From the NCBI GenBank assembly GCA_009780345.1, contig WRAG01000017.1, positions 1-48,730 of the forward strand: a stretch of DNA of 48,730 nucleotides, written 5' to 3'. Below, one piece after another: positions 14,271 to 23,810 of the stretch. Within the stretch, counting starts at the first letter, position 1, and each line of letters starts with the position of its first letter. The translations under genes were made by a program, and so were the position numbers. The stretch comes from Oscillospiraceae bacterium. GTDB lineage: Bacteria > Bacillota > Clostridia > Monoglobales > WRAG01. Under the pieces are notes generated by a model that saw only the letters and a list, made by a program, of their open reading frames with translations, was not told the origin of the DNA and ran no database searches.

Positions 14271-14393
14271 AGCAAAGGGCATTTTTTCTGCGACAGCCGG
14301 GTAAATACCGCGAGACTTGTCTCGCAATGCGCCGCAAGGCGCGTGTCCAGGGCTTGCCCTGGGGTGGATACCCGTCATTTTGAAAAATAATCC

Positions 14394-15464
<1,071 letters not shown>

Positions 15465-15475
15465 AAAACGAAACG

Positions 15476-15502
15476 AAAAAGCGGGCGAAAGTCCGCTTTT
15501 TA
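15476..15502 (+). terminator. Rho-independent terminator of gapA
   Basis: AAAAAGCGG..GAAA..CCGCTTTTT with T tract, 12 bases after the stop. Confidence 0.9.
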
Positions 15503-15592
15503 TTCATATGTTGTTTACAACGAATTAATATTTTGTTAACATTTGCCTTAATTTCGGCATGATTTTTGTGCAAGTTGCACTATAAAAATAGA

Positions 15593-15621
15593 TTGCTTTT
15601 TAGTAAAACTTGTGATAAAAT
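15593..15621 (+). promoter_or_regulatory. Promoter of the small four-helix membrane protein
   Basis: TTGCTT (15593-15598), 17-base spacer, TAAAAT (15616-15621). A short direct repeat GTCGTTGTAA follows in the leader. Confidence 0.6.
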
Positions 15622-15702
15622 GTCGTTGTAAGTCGTTGTAATAAGTTATGACAAATTAGCAAATAATTAAAATGTATATATAAAACGAAGGAGATGTTTA
15701 GT

Positions 15703-16137
15703 ATGACAGAAGCACCGGGAGCAAAAATGTTAAAGATAGTAAGTATTTTGTTCGTAATCTTTGGCGGTTGGGGCGTTATAGCAGGATTAATGGCGTGCGG
15801 CGGCGCAAGTCTTATAACGGCAAGTTTATCTATATTGGGAGTTGGAACAGGAGTTCTTTGGGTTACAATTATTGTTGCTATCGTTCTTGCGGTTCTTGGA
15901 CTTATCATGGGTATCGTTGGATTGCTTTGGAGCAATAAAACTGAAAAAGCAGGATTGCTTACAACTCTTGGAATAGCTTATATCGCTTTACTTGTTGTTA
16001 GAACTGTTTTTGATTTTATCTTTGCTTCATCGTTGAATGTAGGTCTTGGCGCATTTGCTTGGGTAGGATTGATCGTAGGTCTTGTTCTTCCTGTGTTGTA
16101 CATCCTTGGCGCAAAGAAAAACATGGCTGTGAAATAA
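15703..16137 (+). CDS. Small four-helix membrane protein of unknown function
   Basis: A 144-residue integral membrane protein with about four hydrophobic helices: VSILFVIFGGWGVIAGLMA, VLWVTIIVAIVLAVLGLIMG, LGIAYIALLVVRTVFDFIF and AFAWVGLIVGLVLPVLYIL. Gly and Ala are abundant, and the C-terminus GAKKNMAVK is positive and so probably cytoplasmic. No catalytic motif or named family is recognised. GAAGGAGATG precedes the ATG at 15703. Own promoter and terminator make it a single-gene unit. Confidence 0.8.
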   Translation: MTEAPGAKMLKIVSILFVIFGGWGVIAGLMACGGASLITASLSILGVGTGVLWVTIIVAIVLAVLGLIMGIVGLLWSNKTEKAGLLTTLGIAYIALLVVRTVFDFIFASSLNVGLGAFAWVGLIVGLVLPVLYILGAKKNMAVK

Positions 16138-16151
16138 GAAAATTAAACATT

Positions 16152-16178
16152 AAAAAAGAGCCGAAAGGCTCTTTTTTT
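16152..16178. terminator. Bidirectional Rho-independent terminator
   Basis: AAAAAAGAGCC-GAAA-GGCTCTTTTTTT, between convergent genes; usable by the membrane-protein gene and by folD. Confidence 0.9.
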
Positions 16179-16206
16179 GTTTGTGCAATTCATGTTTTGT
16201 TGCAAA

Positions 16207-17058
16207 CTAAGCGTTATTTGCCTTTTCTGCCGCTATGATGGTATTCTCCATCAATATCGCGCGGGTCATCAATCCAACGCCGCCGGGAACCGGCGTAATC
16301 GCCGCCGCAATCGGCTCGCATTCCGCGAAGTTAACGTCGCCGACAAGCTTGCCGTCCACATTCTTGTTCATTCCGACGTCAATCACCACCGCGCCGGGTT
16401 TAATCATATCACCGGTCAAGAATTCAGCCTTGCCAATCGCGACAACCACGATGTCCGCGCGCCGAGTCACTTCCGCCAAATTTTTAGTTCTCGAATGACA
16501 AATCGTCACGGTTCCGTTTTTGTGAAGAAGCAGCATCGCCTGCGGTTTACCGACAATATTGCTTCGCCCGATAACAACGCACTCCTTGCCATCGACAGGG
16601 ATGTCGTAAGCGTCCAACATCGCCATAACTCCCGCCGGCGTGCAGGGTAGGAAGTCATAATTTCCAATCATGATTTTGCCGACATTCGTCGGGTGAAACG
16701 CGTCAACGTCCTTGTCGGGGCTGATGGCATTGATGATTTTCTCCTCGTTTATATGCGCGGGCAACGGAAGTTGCACCAAAATTCCCGACATATCTGCGCG
16801 ATTGTTGAGTTTGTTGACCAATTCCAACACTTCCGCCTCGGTCGCGTCGGCGGGAAGCGCATATTCTTCGGTGATTATGCCGATTTCCTCGCAATCGCGC
16901 TTTTTGCCGTTCACGTACACGCGGCTTGCGGGATTGTCACCCACGATTATTACCGCAAGTGCCGCAGGATTACCGTTTTCCGCGAGTTTTGCCGCGCGGG
17001 TTTTGAGCGCGTCCTTGACCTTTTGCGATACCACTTTTCCGTCCAAAATTATTGCCAT
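16207..17058 (-). CDS. folD: Bifunctional methylenetetrahydrofolate dehydrogenase/cyclohydrolase (FolD)
   Basis: A 283-residue enzyme interconverting 5,10-methylene-, 5,10-methenyl- and 10-formyl-tetrahydrofolate. The N-terminal catalytic domain shows NPASRVYVNGKKRDCEEIGI (catalytic Tyr and Lys), ILVQLPLPAHI and PDKDVDAFHPTN. The cofactor domain shows VVIGRSNIVGKPQA, TICHSRTKNL, DVGMNK and the C-terminal PVPGGVGLMTRAILMENT. The SD AGGAGG precedes the ATG. It is last in a minus-strand run after ygiQ and a secreted protein. Confidence 0.97.
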   Translation of the reverse strand: MAIILDGKVVSQKVKDALKTRAAKLAENGNPAALAVIIVGDNPASRVYVNGKKRDCEEIGIITEEYALPADATEAEVLELVNKLNNRADMSGILVQLPLPAHINEEKIINAISPDKDVDAFHPTNVGKIMIGNYDFLPCTPAGVMAMLDAYDIPVDGKECVVIGRSNIVGKPQAMLLLHKNGTVTICHSRTKNLAEVTRRADIVVVAIGKAEFLTGDMIKPGAVVIDVGMNKNVDGKLVGDVNFAECEPIAAAITPVPGGVGLMTRAILMENTIIAAEKANNA

Positions 17059-17074
17059 TTTTATTGCCTCCTTT

Positions 17075-17998
17075 TTAGTTTGTGCTTATAATAACTGTCT
17101 GTGTTTCTTCGTTCCACTCGACATCCGCGCCGAAAAATTCACCGATAAATCGGAGCGGCACAAATGTTCGGTCATTTATGATTTGCGCCGGAACATCCAT
17201 TCCCTCAACCATTTCACCAATCACGAACGATAAACTTTCTTCGTCAGTAGCAAGCGTAACCTCTTGTGTACGCTCGTCCCAATCAACATCTGCGCCTAAC
17301 GCTTCGGATATTGCTCGAATCGGAACGAGAGTGCGATTGTTTTCAATAGTTGGTCGTTCACCAATATCAAATATCCTATCGTTTAGCCTTATTAAAGATG
17401 TTGTAAATGTGTTAGGCATTGCTACATTTATTTTGTGTATGTCGAAGAATGTTTCCTCGGGGTAAAGTGCGAGTAACCATGAGGGAACAGTTACTTGTAC
17501 AGCATGCCCGTCTTCCACCCACCGATATTGGTTGCTTGTATGCCCACTACCTGTTCTTGCTATCCTATTCCCATTATGTGTTATTTCAATAATATTACGA
17601 TCCCCCGTTACGCTAATCCAATTTTCAATAAAGTTCTCAACATCTCTATTTAAAAACCAACTAATTCTAAGCTCACCCTGTCGCCACGTTTCCCTGCTGA
17701 TGTATACTAATAAAATCATCCCCGGCATTATTACAATATCTGCCAATTCAACCTTAGGCACAACATTTATAAAGTCAAAATAATTTACAGTTCCTTCAAG
17801 GACTTCACCCACTACCCTTACTGCCGCGTGTTCATTCGCTATACTTGAAACTTCATTTTGAGCTCTTTGTCTTGCAGTAATAGCTGAATTATGAAATTCA
17901 CACCTTGAAGAAAAGACGATTGGATTTGGAGAAAGAGCAGAAACGGTATGCGCTAATAAAACTGATATTATTACTATCATCAAAAATAATTTTTTCAT
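17075..17998 (-). CDS. Secreted protein with copper-amine-oxidase-N-like domain
   Basis: A 307-residue exported protein. The signal peptide is [21 protein letters not shown]. The middle (residues 30-195) is of unknown fold. The last 100 residues match the pattern of the Cu_amine_oxidN1 domain: [35 protein letters not shown], then a second half [29 protein letters not shown]. In Clostridia this domain is a common cell-envelope module and does not imply amine oxidase activity. AGGAGGAAG precedes the ATG, whose ATGA overlaps the ygiQ stop. The longer frame upstream is the end of ygiQ and is not used. Confidence 0.85.
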   Translation of the reverse strand: MKKLFLMIVIISVLLAHTVSALSPNPIVFSSRCEFHNSAITARQRAQNEVSSIANEHAAVRVVGEVLEGTVNYFDFINVVPKVELADIVIMPGMILLVYISRETWRQGELRISWFLNRDVENFIENWISVTGDRNIIEITHNGNRIARTGSGHTSNQYRWVEDGHAVQVTVPSWLLALYPEETFFDIHKINVAMPNTFTTSLIRLNDRIFDIGERPTIENNRTLVPIRAISEALGADVDWDERTQEVTLATDEESLSFVIGEMVEGMDVPAQIINDRTFVPLRFIGEFFGADVEWNEETQTVIISTN

Positions 17999-19953
17999 TT
18001 CAACTTCCTCCTTTTTTGATAGTTCCCGCCTCTCAACAGGCGGTTTGGCGGTCTGATTAAACAATGCTTATCAAATCCAATCAAATCGAATCGTTTCGCC
18101 TGCGTCAACGCATCGTATACAAGCTGATAATTCTTCGGATTTCGATATTGCAGCAGCGCCCGCTGCATCTGCCGTTCCTTATACGATTTCGGGACGTATA
18201 CTTTTTCCATCGTTAACGGGTCAAGCCCGGTATAGTACATACACGTCGATAAAGTGCCCGGCGTCGGGTAGAAATCCTGCACTTGTTGCGGCTGATATCG
18301 AATGTCCCGCAAATACTCCGCAAGCGCGATTGCGTCGGCGAGCGTGCTTACCGGGTGGCTCGATATCAAGTACGGCACCAAAAATTGCTTCTTTCCAAGT
18401 TCAGAATTGATTTGCTCGTACTTCTTGCGAAACTTTTCGTATACCGAATGTCGCGGCTTGCCCATATATCGCAAAACCTTGTCCGACACGTGCTCGGGCG
18501 CAACTTTTAACTGCCCGCTGATATGGTGTTTTGCTAATTCGGTCAAAAATTTGTCGCTCGAATCCGCCATAATATAGTCATATCGCAAACCGGAGCGCAC
18601 AAACACCTTCTTCACGCCGTCAATCTCTCGCAGTTCGGTGAGGAGGTTCAAATAATCCTTATGCGAAACCTCCAAGTTCCCGCAAGGCGCGGGGTGCAGG
18701 CACTGCCGTTCGCGGCAACTTCCAGATTCAAGCTGCTTCCCGCACGCCGGCGCGCGGAAGTTCGCGGTAGGACCGCCGACGTCGTGAATATATCCCTTGA
18801 AATCGGGATTATACGTGAAATTTTTCGCCTCATTGAGTATGGATTTGTGCGACCGCGCGGTGACGATTCTGCCTTGATGAAAAGTTAGCGCGCAAAAGTT
18901 GCAACCACCGAAGCACCCGCGCGACGATACGACGCTAAACTCAACCTCGTTCAGCGCGGCAACACCGCCAAACTCCTCATACATCGGATGATACGTCCGC
19001 TCGTACGGAAGCGAGTAAGTGAAGTCAAGTTCCTTTGTGGAAAGCGGCATTGCGGGCGGATTTTGCACTATCGTTTTCACGCCGTGCGGCTGCGCGACCG
19101 GCTTGCCGTGAATCGGGTCCTGCTCGAGATATTGCAAGCGAAACGCCTCGGCATATGCGGCTTTGTCGGTCGAAACTTCGTCAAACGACGGCACAATTAC
19201 GGCGTTTGCCGGAAGTTCGTCGTTCGCGTCTTGCACATACGCGGTTCCGGCGATATTTTTAATATTTGCGACTTTTTCGGTTTCCAACGCCCGCGCAATT
19301 TCAACAATCGCCCGCTCGCCCATACCGAAAACCAACAAATCAGCGGTTGAGTCTATCAAAATCCCCCGCCGAACCTTGTCGGAGATGTAATCGTAGTGCG
19401 CAAACCGCCGCAAACTTGCCTCAATTCCGCCGATGATAATCGGCATATTGCGGCCATACGCCTCGCGAATACGGTTGCAGTAAATAATGGTAGTTCTGTC
19501 GGGACGTCGGTTGCTAGTGTTGCCGGATAAATACGGATCGTCCGAGCGTTTTATAAATGGCTCCCCTTGGTCGCTGTGAAGCTTGTCACGAGGGTCCGCC
19601 GAGCCGGCGATGCCCATTCGGGCTGACGCATTGGTTGTTGTTGTCTTCGGGGAGTACGGATCATCCGAGCGAACCTTCTTCGACGCGGTATAGTTTGCGA
19701 CCATGCTGTCCAAATTGCCCGCCGAAACTAAGAAACCAAGGCGTGGTTTGCCTAAACGAGTGAAATCGTCGCAAGTTCGAAAATCAGGTTGGGAGATAAT
19801 TCCGACGGTGAAGCCGTTTGCTTCCAAAACGCGCGGAATAATCGCGCACGCCCAAGCGGGGTGGTCAACATACGCGTCGCCGGTTACAAATATAAAGTCA
19901 AGCCGCTCGATTCCGCGGGCTTGCATATCAAGTTTTGAAATAGGTAGAAACAT
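17995..19953 (-). CDS. ygiQ: YgiQ-family radical SAM protein with an in-frame insertion
   Basis: A 652-residue iron-sulphur protein. The N-terminal domain [17 protein letters not shown] and [18 protein letters not shown] is typical of YgiQ. The radical SAM cluster is [14 protein letters not shown] (Cx3Cx2C), and the C-terminal domain has [19 protein letters not shown] and [10 protein letters not shown] segments. The reaction is not established for the family. Between DPYSP and [12 protein letters not shown], about 40 extra residues occur, bounded by similar RSDDPY segments; at DNA level 17-base near-identical direct repeats lie 123 bases apart. The start fits the family N-terminus, yet there is no SD and the promoter -10 box ends 6 bases before the ATG, suggesting a leaderless mRNA. 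Confidence 0.93.
   Translation of the reverse strand: MFLPISKLDMQARGIERLDFIFVTGDAYVDHPAWACAIIPRVLEANGFTVGIISQPDFRTCDDFTRLGKPRLGFLVSAGNLDSMVANYTASKKVRSDDPYSPKTTTTNASARMGIAGSADPRDKLHSDQGEPFIKRSDDPYLSGNTSNRRPDRTTIIYCNRIREAYGRNMPIIIGGIEASLRRFAHYDYISDKVRRGILIDSTADLLVFGMGERAIVEIARALETEKVANIKNIAGTAYVQDANDELPANAVIVPSFDEVSTDKAAYAEAFRLQYLEQDPIHGKPVAQPHGVKTIVQNPPAMPLSTKELDFTYSLPYERTYHPMYEEFGGVAALNEVEFSVVSSRGCFGGCNFCALTFHQGRIVTARSHKSILNEAKNFTYNPDFKGYIHDVGGPTANFRAPACGKQLESGSCRERQCLHPAPCGNLEVSHKDYLNLLTELREIDGVKKVFVRSGLRYDYIMADSSDKFLTELAKHHISGQLKVAPEHVSDKVLRYMGKPRHSVYEKFRKKYEQINSELGKKQFLVPYLISSHPVSTLADAIALAEYLRDIRYQPQQVQDFYPTPGTLSTCMYYTGLDPLTMEKVYVPKSYKERQMQRALLQYRNPKNYQLVYDALTQAKRFDLIGFDKHCLIRPPNRLLRGGNYQKRRKLK
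19532..19671 (-). repeat. In-frame 123-bp insertion or duplication in ygiQ
   Basis: TACGGATCGTCCGAGCG (19532-19548) recurs as TACGGATCATCCGAGCG (19655-19671). Between them are TCGCTGTGAAG and GATGCCCATTCGGGC, which also occur in the truA insertion (21846-21856 and 22017-22031). The segment is 41 codons and stays open. Confidence 0.75.
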
Positions 19954-19959
19954 AGGATA

Positions 19960-19988
19960 ATTATACTATAAGTGATTGCGCGTGTCAA
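19960..19988 (-). promoter_or_regulatory. Promoter of ygiQ (leaderless transcript predicted)
   Basis: Minus strand TTGACA (19988-19983), 17-base spacer, TATAAT (19965-19960), then only 6 bases before the ATG at 19953. Transcription would start at or next to the A of the start codon. Confidence 0.7.
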
Positions 19989-20009
19989 CTGTCAAGGGCG
20001 CGCGGCAGT

Positions 20010-21092
20010 TTAGAATCTGATTACGTTTGCTTGGCTTCCGCCGACAACTAACGCGTGCCGCCGATCGTCCATAATTTGTAGACTTACAATATCGTGGGGA
20101 ACCGTGATAAGCTCTTGCGACCTGCCGTTCGGAGTGATTTTCATAACCGTTCTGAGCCGGTTCGCCAGAATCACGTCGCCCGACACGGTAATATTTCGAA
20201 GTCGTCCTTGCGTTTGATAACTTCCGCGCGGTCTTCCGTCTCTGTTGAAAAATTCAATCGTTGTGTTCCCTCGTCCGGCTTCGAACGCCAAGACGATGCA
20301 ATTTTCGCTGTCCTTATTAAATGTGAGTAAGCTTCTGCCGTTAAAATCCACTTCATACCGAATGAATCCGTTGCGGTTGAACCCTAAAAGCTCGGTATCG
20401 GATATAGCGACCAAAGTTCCGTCGCGATTGAATTTGATTGAAGAAATCATGCTTCGTTCCCGCCGAATGGTTGCGAATTCTTCGTCTTGCGAAATATCAA
20501 CAAACGAAACGACCGACGATATTGCCGCGCCGTCCGCCGAAATTTTGGCGATTGCGATTATATTATTGTTAGGCGAAATGTCAATATCGACTATATGCCC
20601 GTCGCCGACAAACCAACGGTAAACCGGCGCGCCACGGCGGTTGTAAACGGTAACCAATCCGTTAAATCCCATCGCTTCGGTGGCGATTACAGAATAGCCA
20701 TTTCGATTCACGCGTCCGAGCATGATGTTTTCGTCGGTTCCGATACGATAAACCTCGCGAAGTCGTCGATAGACCGCCGCCTCGCTGCTCCACCGTCCGG
20801 CGTGAAGAATATAATTGCCGCTTATATCGGCGAATGGAAAGGAAAACCGCTCGTTTATACTTCCCGCCATCTCGCCTTGGCGATTAATTATCGCCAAGCC
20901 ATCGTTTCTGACCAAAAGGGTCATATTATTATATCCAAACGTCTGGTGCGCCGCCGAGCCGAGCTCTAAATTTCCGCCTTGCAAAACCAAATGCGGAAAT
21001 GATTGATCAAATATAATTCGACCGGCAACGAAAATTCCGACAATGACTACGATGGAAATAATCGTTCGTTTTAAGTTAATTTTCACTTTCAC
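20010..21092 (-). CDS. DUF5711-like membrane-anchored beta-propeller protein
   Basis: A 360-residue protein. One N-terminal transmembrane helix (IISIVVIVGIFVAGRIIF) is followed by a beta-rich extracytoplasmic region with repeated blade-like units: NDGLAIINRQGEMAGS, NGLVTVYNRRGAPVYRWF, ISPNNNIIAIAK, FNRDGTLVAISDTELLGFNRNGF and TIEFFNRDGRPRGSY. This resembles clostridial DUF5711 proteins. The role is unknown; a sensor or scaffold on the outer membrane face is a guess. The start overlaps the truA stop by 4 bases, so it is in the ecf-truA operon. Confidence 0.75.
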   Translation of the reverse strand: MKVKINLKRTIISIVVIVGIFVAGRIIFDQSFPHLVLQGGNLELGSAAHQTFGYNNMTLLVRNDGLAIINRQGEMAGSINERFSFPFADISGNYILHAGRWSSEAAVYRRLREVYRIGTDENIMLGRVNRNGYSVIATEAMGFNGLVTVYNRRGAPVYRWFVGDGHIVDIDISPNNNIIAIAKISADGAAISSVVSFVDISQDEEFATIRRERSMISSIKFNRDGTLVAISDTELLGFNRNGFIRYEVDFNGRSLLTFNKDSENCIVLAFEAGRGNTTIEFFNRDGRPRGSYQTQGRLRNITVSGDVILANRLRTVMKITPNGRSQELITVPHDIVSLQIMDDRRHALVVGGSQANVIRF

Positions 21093-22150
21093 AGTTTCAC
21101 CTCGTTTAAGAACAATCCTTTAGCGGGCGCGGTAACGCCTGCGTTCGCTCGCTGTCCAGATTCGATAATCCGCGGAATGTCGTCGGGGGCAAGCTTCCCT
21201 TGCCCAACTTTTATGATGGTTCCCGCGATAATCCGCACCATATTGTGCAAAAACGACTGCCCCGTAACGGTTATGACGACAAGGTTGTCCGTTTTCTCAA
21301 CAAAACAGTCGGTAATTACTCTAACCGTGTTCTTCTCCTGTCCGTCGTCCCGGCAAACTCCGCTTTGTTCGTTTTCGGACAAAAAGCGTCCGAAAAGCTC
21401 ACTCTCTCCGTTGCCGCTCCTCTTTCCCAAAACGTCCGCTTCTCTGGGACGTTTCGGGAGCCCTAGCTCGCGCAAGCACGAGCTTGTCGTAAACGCGCGG
21501 AAATCGAATTCGCCGACGAATTTTGCCGCCGCAAGGTTCATATTTCCAACGTCAAGCGGCGTTTTCACGTGATAAGCGTAATTTTGCAAAAACGGATCTC
21601 GCTCGACCGAGTTCAACACTTGATAAACGTAGGTTTTACCCTTTACGTCATACCTCGAATGAAAATCGTCCGTTGCGTATTCGGCATCCAAAACCACAAT
21701 GTCTTTCGGCAGTTTGGCGTTCAACGCCCGCTTGACGATCTGCGGGTCCAACGTCGATTGCGTGTGGAAATTGCATATGTACTCCCGCGCGTGAACTCCT
21801 GAATCGGTTCGGGAGCAGCCGGTTATTTTAATATGCTCACTTCGTTCGCTGTGAAGTCCGTCATTTCGTCGAAACTCGCCCTCGTTGCTCGTTTTCGGAC
21901 CGAAACCGTCCGAAAAGCTTCGCCTTGCGGGCGGTTTCTCCTCTTTCCCAAAAAATTTCGGACTTAAGTCCTCATTTTTCGGGAGCCCTGCGCCGGCGGC
22001 CGGAAAATTCCCCGGATGCCCATTCGGGCAGCCCAAAATCTCATTTAATTTATCTTCAAGCACTCCTTGAACGGTCACCCCGTTCTGTTGTTTCTGCCAG
22101 CCAACGTAGTTTGTGCCGTCGTATCTTAATTTCAATAAAATATTGGCCAT
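21089..22150 (-). CDS. truA: tRNA pseudouridine(38-40) synthase TruA with two repeat-derived in-frame inserts
   Basis: A 353-residue enzyme that converts U38-U40 of tRNA anticodon arms to pseudouridine. The N-terminus LKLRYDGTNYVGWQKQ, catalytic Asp in GCSRTDSGVHA (about Asp116), KTYVYQVLN, QSFLHNMVRIIAG and C-terminal APAKGLFLNEV are all standard. The family is about 245-270 residues. The excess is explained by insert 1 (about residues 41-106, between NEILG and IKITG) and insert 2 (about residues 225-272, between TTSSC and KNTVRV). Both are made of module K and related palindromic sequence, read in the same frame in both copies. All catalytic motifs survive, so activity is plausible. The start at 22150 is chosen for its GGGAG SD. 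It overlaps ecfT. Confidence 0.93.
   Translation of the reverse strand: MANILLKLRYDGTNYVGWQKQQNGVTVQGVLEDKLNEILGCPNGHPGNFPAAGAGLPKNEDLSPKFFGKEEKPPARRSFSDGFGPKTSNEGEFRRNDGLHSERSEHIKITGCSRTDSGVHAREYICNFHTQSTLDPQIVKRALNAKLPKDIVVLDAEYATDDFHSRYDVKGKTYVYQVLNSVERDPFLQNYAYHVKTPLDVGNMNLAAAKFVGEFDFRAFTTSSCLRELGLPKRPREADVLGKRSGNGESELFGRFLSENEQSGVCRDDGQEKNTVRVITDCFVEKTDNLVVITVTGQSFLHNMVRIIAGTIIKVGQGKLAPDDIPRIIESGQRANAGVTAPAKGLFLNEVKL
21347..21464 (+). repeat. Module K, copy 2, inside truA
   Basis: Inner arms CGGAC/GTCCG with the AAAAAG loop, 3' arms AAACGTCC/GGGACGTTT, end GGGAGCCCT. On the truA strand it reads GLPKRPREADVLGKRSG... without stops. It forms most of TruA insert 2. Confidence 0.85.
21840..22031 (+). 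repeat. Module K, copy 3, nested in another insert (L) inside truA
   Basis: K3 (21868-21989) has inner arms CGGAC/GTCCG and a remodelled 3' hairpin with a GGACTTAAGTCC palindrome. It is flanked by TCGCTGTGAAG and GATGCCCATTCGGGC, sequences that are close together in the ygiQ insertion. This suggests that K landed inside an earlier insert. The whole is in frame with TruA. Confidence 0.75.
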
Positions 22151-22959
22151 ATTATCTCCCATGTTACTCTATTCGCACCTACAATCAGCACCACAAAAAG
22201 TATCATAAACATGATCGCGTGCATATCAAGTTCGGTCATTTTAAGCGCGTTTAACCGCGTTCGCCCCTCGCCGCCGCGGTAACAGCGGCACTCCATAGCG
22301 GTCGCAAGCTCGTCCGCTCGCCGAAACGCGCTGATAAACAACGGAACCAAAATCGGAATCATCGCTTTCGCGCGCCGCAAAACGTTTCTGCTTTCAAAAT
22401 CCGAGCCGCGCGCCGACTGCGCTTTCATAATTTTGTCGGTTTCTTCAAGCAGCGTCGGAATAAACCGAAGCGCGATGGTCATCATCATCGCCAACTCGTG
22501 CGCGGGTAAGCCGATTTTCTTGAACGGATTGAGCAATCGTTCTAATCCGTCGGTTAGCCGAATCGGTGTGGTTGTCAGCGTTAAAAGCGAGGAGGCGACG
22601 ATCAAAAACGTAATTCTAAGCACCATAAATGCCGCGCCGATAATGCCTTCGTAAGTGATTCTTATAAACCCGAGGCGAAAAATTTCATGCCCGTCTGTCA
22701 TAAAAAGATTTAAAATCGCGGTAAGTAAGATGAAGAACAAAAGTGGACGCAACCCTTTAAGCATAAACTTCGGCGGAACTTTTGAAAGCCATACGATAAA
22801 TGCCGTCGCGACGAACAAAACGCCGTATCCGACAAAGTTTCGGATAAGAAAAATAACCACAATATACGCAAGCGTGAGCATGATTTTCACCCGCGGGTCA
22901 AGGCGGTGAATCACCGATTCGGCGGGGAAATATTGCCCTAAGGTGATGTCTCTTAACAT
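22132..22959 (-). CDS. ecfT: ECF transporter transmembrane subunit EcfT
   Basis: A 275-residue integral membrane protein that couples the two ATPases EcfA1/EcfA2 to exchangeable vitamin-binding S components. The N-terminus HRLDPRVKIMLTLAYIV, several helices, and the coupling helices with the first Ala-Arg-Gly signature AQSARGSDF and second AMECRCYRGGEGRTRL are present; the second motif has Cys where Ala is common (AMEARCY). The C-terminus ends in a further helix (AIMFMILFVVLIVGA). It overlaps ecfA2 by 7 bases and truA by 19 bases. Which vitamin is imported depends on S components encoded elsewhere. Confidence 0.95.
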   Translation of the reverse strand: MLRDITLGQYFPAESVIHRLDPRVKIMLTLAYIVVIFLIRNFVGYGVLFVATAFIVWLSKVPPKFMLKGLRPLLFFILLTAILNLFMTDGHEIFRLGFIRITYEGIIGAAFMVLRITFLIVASSLLTLTTTPIRLTDGLERLLNPFKKIGLPAHELAMMMTIALRFIPTLLEETDKIMKAQSARGSDFESRNVLRRAKAMIPILVPLFISAFRRADELATAMECRCYRGGEGRTRLNALKMTELDMHAIMFMILFVVLIVGANRVTWEIIWPIFY

Positions 22960-23810
22960 GGCTTCACCCCCTCGATCGCTTTCAGTATTTCAAACTTCCC
23001 TGTTTGCAAGTCGTGTATCCCGCTCGGCAGAGCAAACCCGCGCCGATTCAGCCCTTCCGCGATTTTCGTAATCTGCGGAACCGACAATCCGATACTCTCC
23101 AACATTTCAACCTGCGCGAAAATCGCGTCCGGCGTATCGTCCGCCGCAATTTGTCCTTTATTCATAACGATAATCCTGTTCGCATACCGCGCGACGTCCT
23201 CCATGCTATGCGAAATAAGAATGACGGCAATCCCCGTTTCGCGGTGCATATCCCGAATCTTACAAAGGATTTCCTCCCGTCCAATCGGGTCAAGTCCGGC
23301 GGTAGGTTCGTCTAATATCAGCACTTTCGGCTCCATCGCGAGAACGCCGGCAATTGCGACGCGCCGTTTTTGCCCACCTGAGATTTCGAACGGCGATTTT
23401 TCGAGCAGTTCTTCGCCAATTCCGACCAATTGCGCGCTTGCGCGAACGCGGCGGTCAATTTCACTCTCGCCCAAGCCCATATTCTTCGGGCCGAACGCGA
23501 TATCCTTGTAAATCGTCTCCTCAAACAGCTGATACTCGGGATATTGCATAACAAGCCCGACTTTGAAGCGAATGTCCCGCAAGTTCGCGCCCTTTTCGGT
23601 TGTGGCAACGTTGTCTACGAAAACCTTGCCCGACGTCGGTTTTATAAGCGCGTTCAACATTTGAATTAACGTCGATTTCCCGGAACCCGTATGCCCGATA
23701 ATTCCGACAAACTCGCCGAGTTCGACCTGCAAATTTACATCACGAACAGCCGTTTTTTCAAACGGTCCGTTGGGCTGATATGTATATGTCACGTTTTCAA
23801 GTTTAAGCAT
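22953..23810 (-). CDS. ecfA2: ECF transporter ATPase subunit EcfA2
   Basis: A 285-residue ABC ATPase. Walker A GHTGSGKST (near residue 40), Q loop VMQYPEYQLF (the YPEYQLF form marks EcfA2), signature SGGQKRRVAIAGVLA, Walker B VLILDEPTAGLD and H-loop His in LISHSMEDV are all visible. It pairs with EcfA1 and energises group II ECF vitamin uptake. AAAGGAG lies 7 bases before the ATG at 23810; the longer frame runs into repeat DNA. The gene is separated from ecfA1 by about 560 bases of repeats, unusual for this normally tight pair. Confidence 0.95.
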   Translation of the reverse strand: MLKLENVTYTYQPNGPFEKTAVRDVNLQVELGEFVGIIGHTGSGKSTLIQMLNALIKPTSGKVFVDNVATTEKGANLRDIRFKVGLVMQYPEYQLFEETIYKDIAFGPKNMGLGESEIDRRVRASAQLVGIGEELLEKSPFEISGGQKRRVAIAGVLAMEPKVLILDEPTAGLDPIGREEILCKIRDMHRETGIAVILISHSMEDVARYANRIIVMNKGQIAADDTPDAIFAQVEMLESIGLSVPQITKIAEGLNRRGFALPSGIHDLQTGKFEILKAIEGVKPC

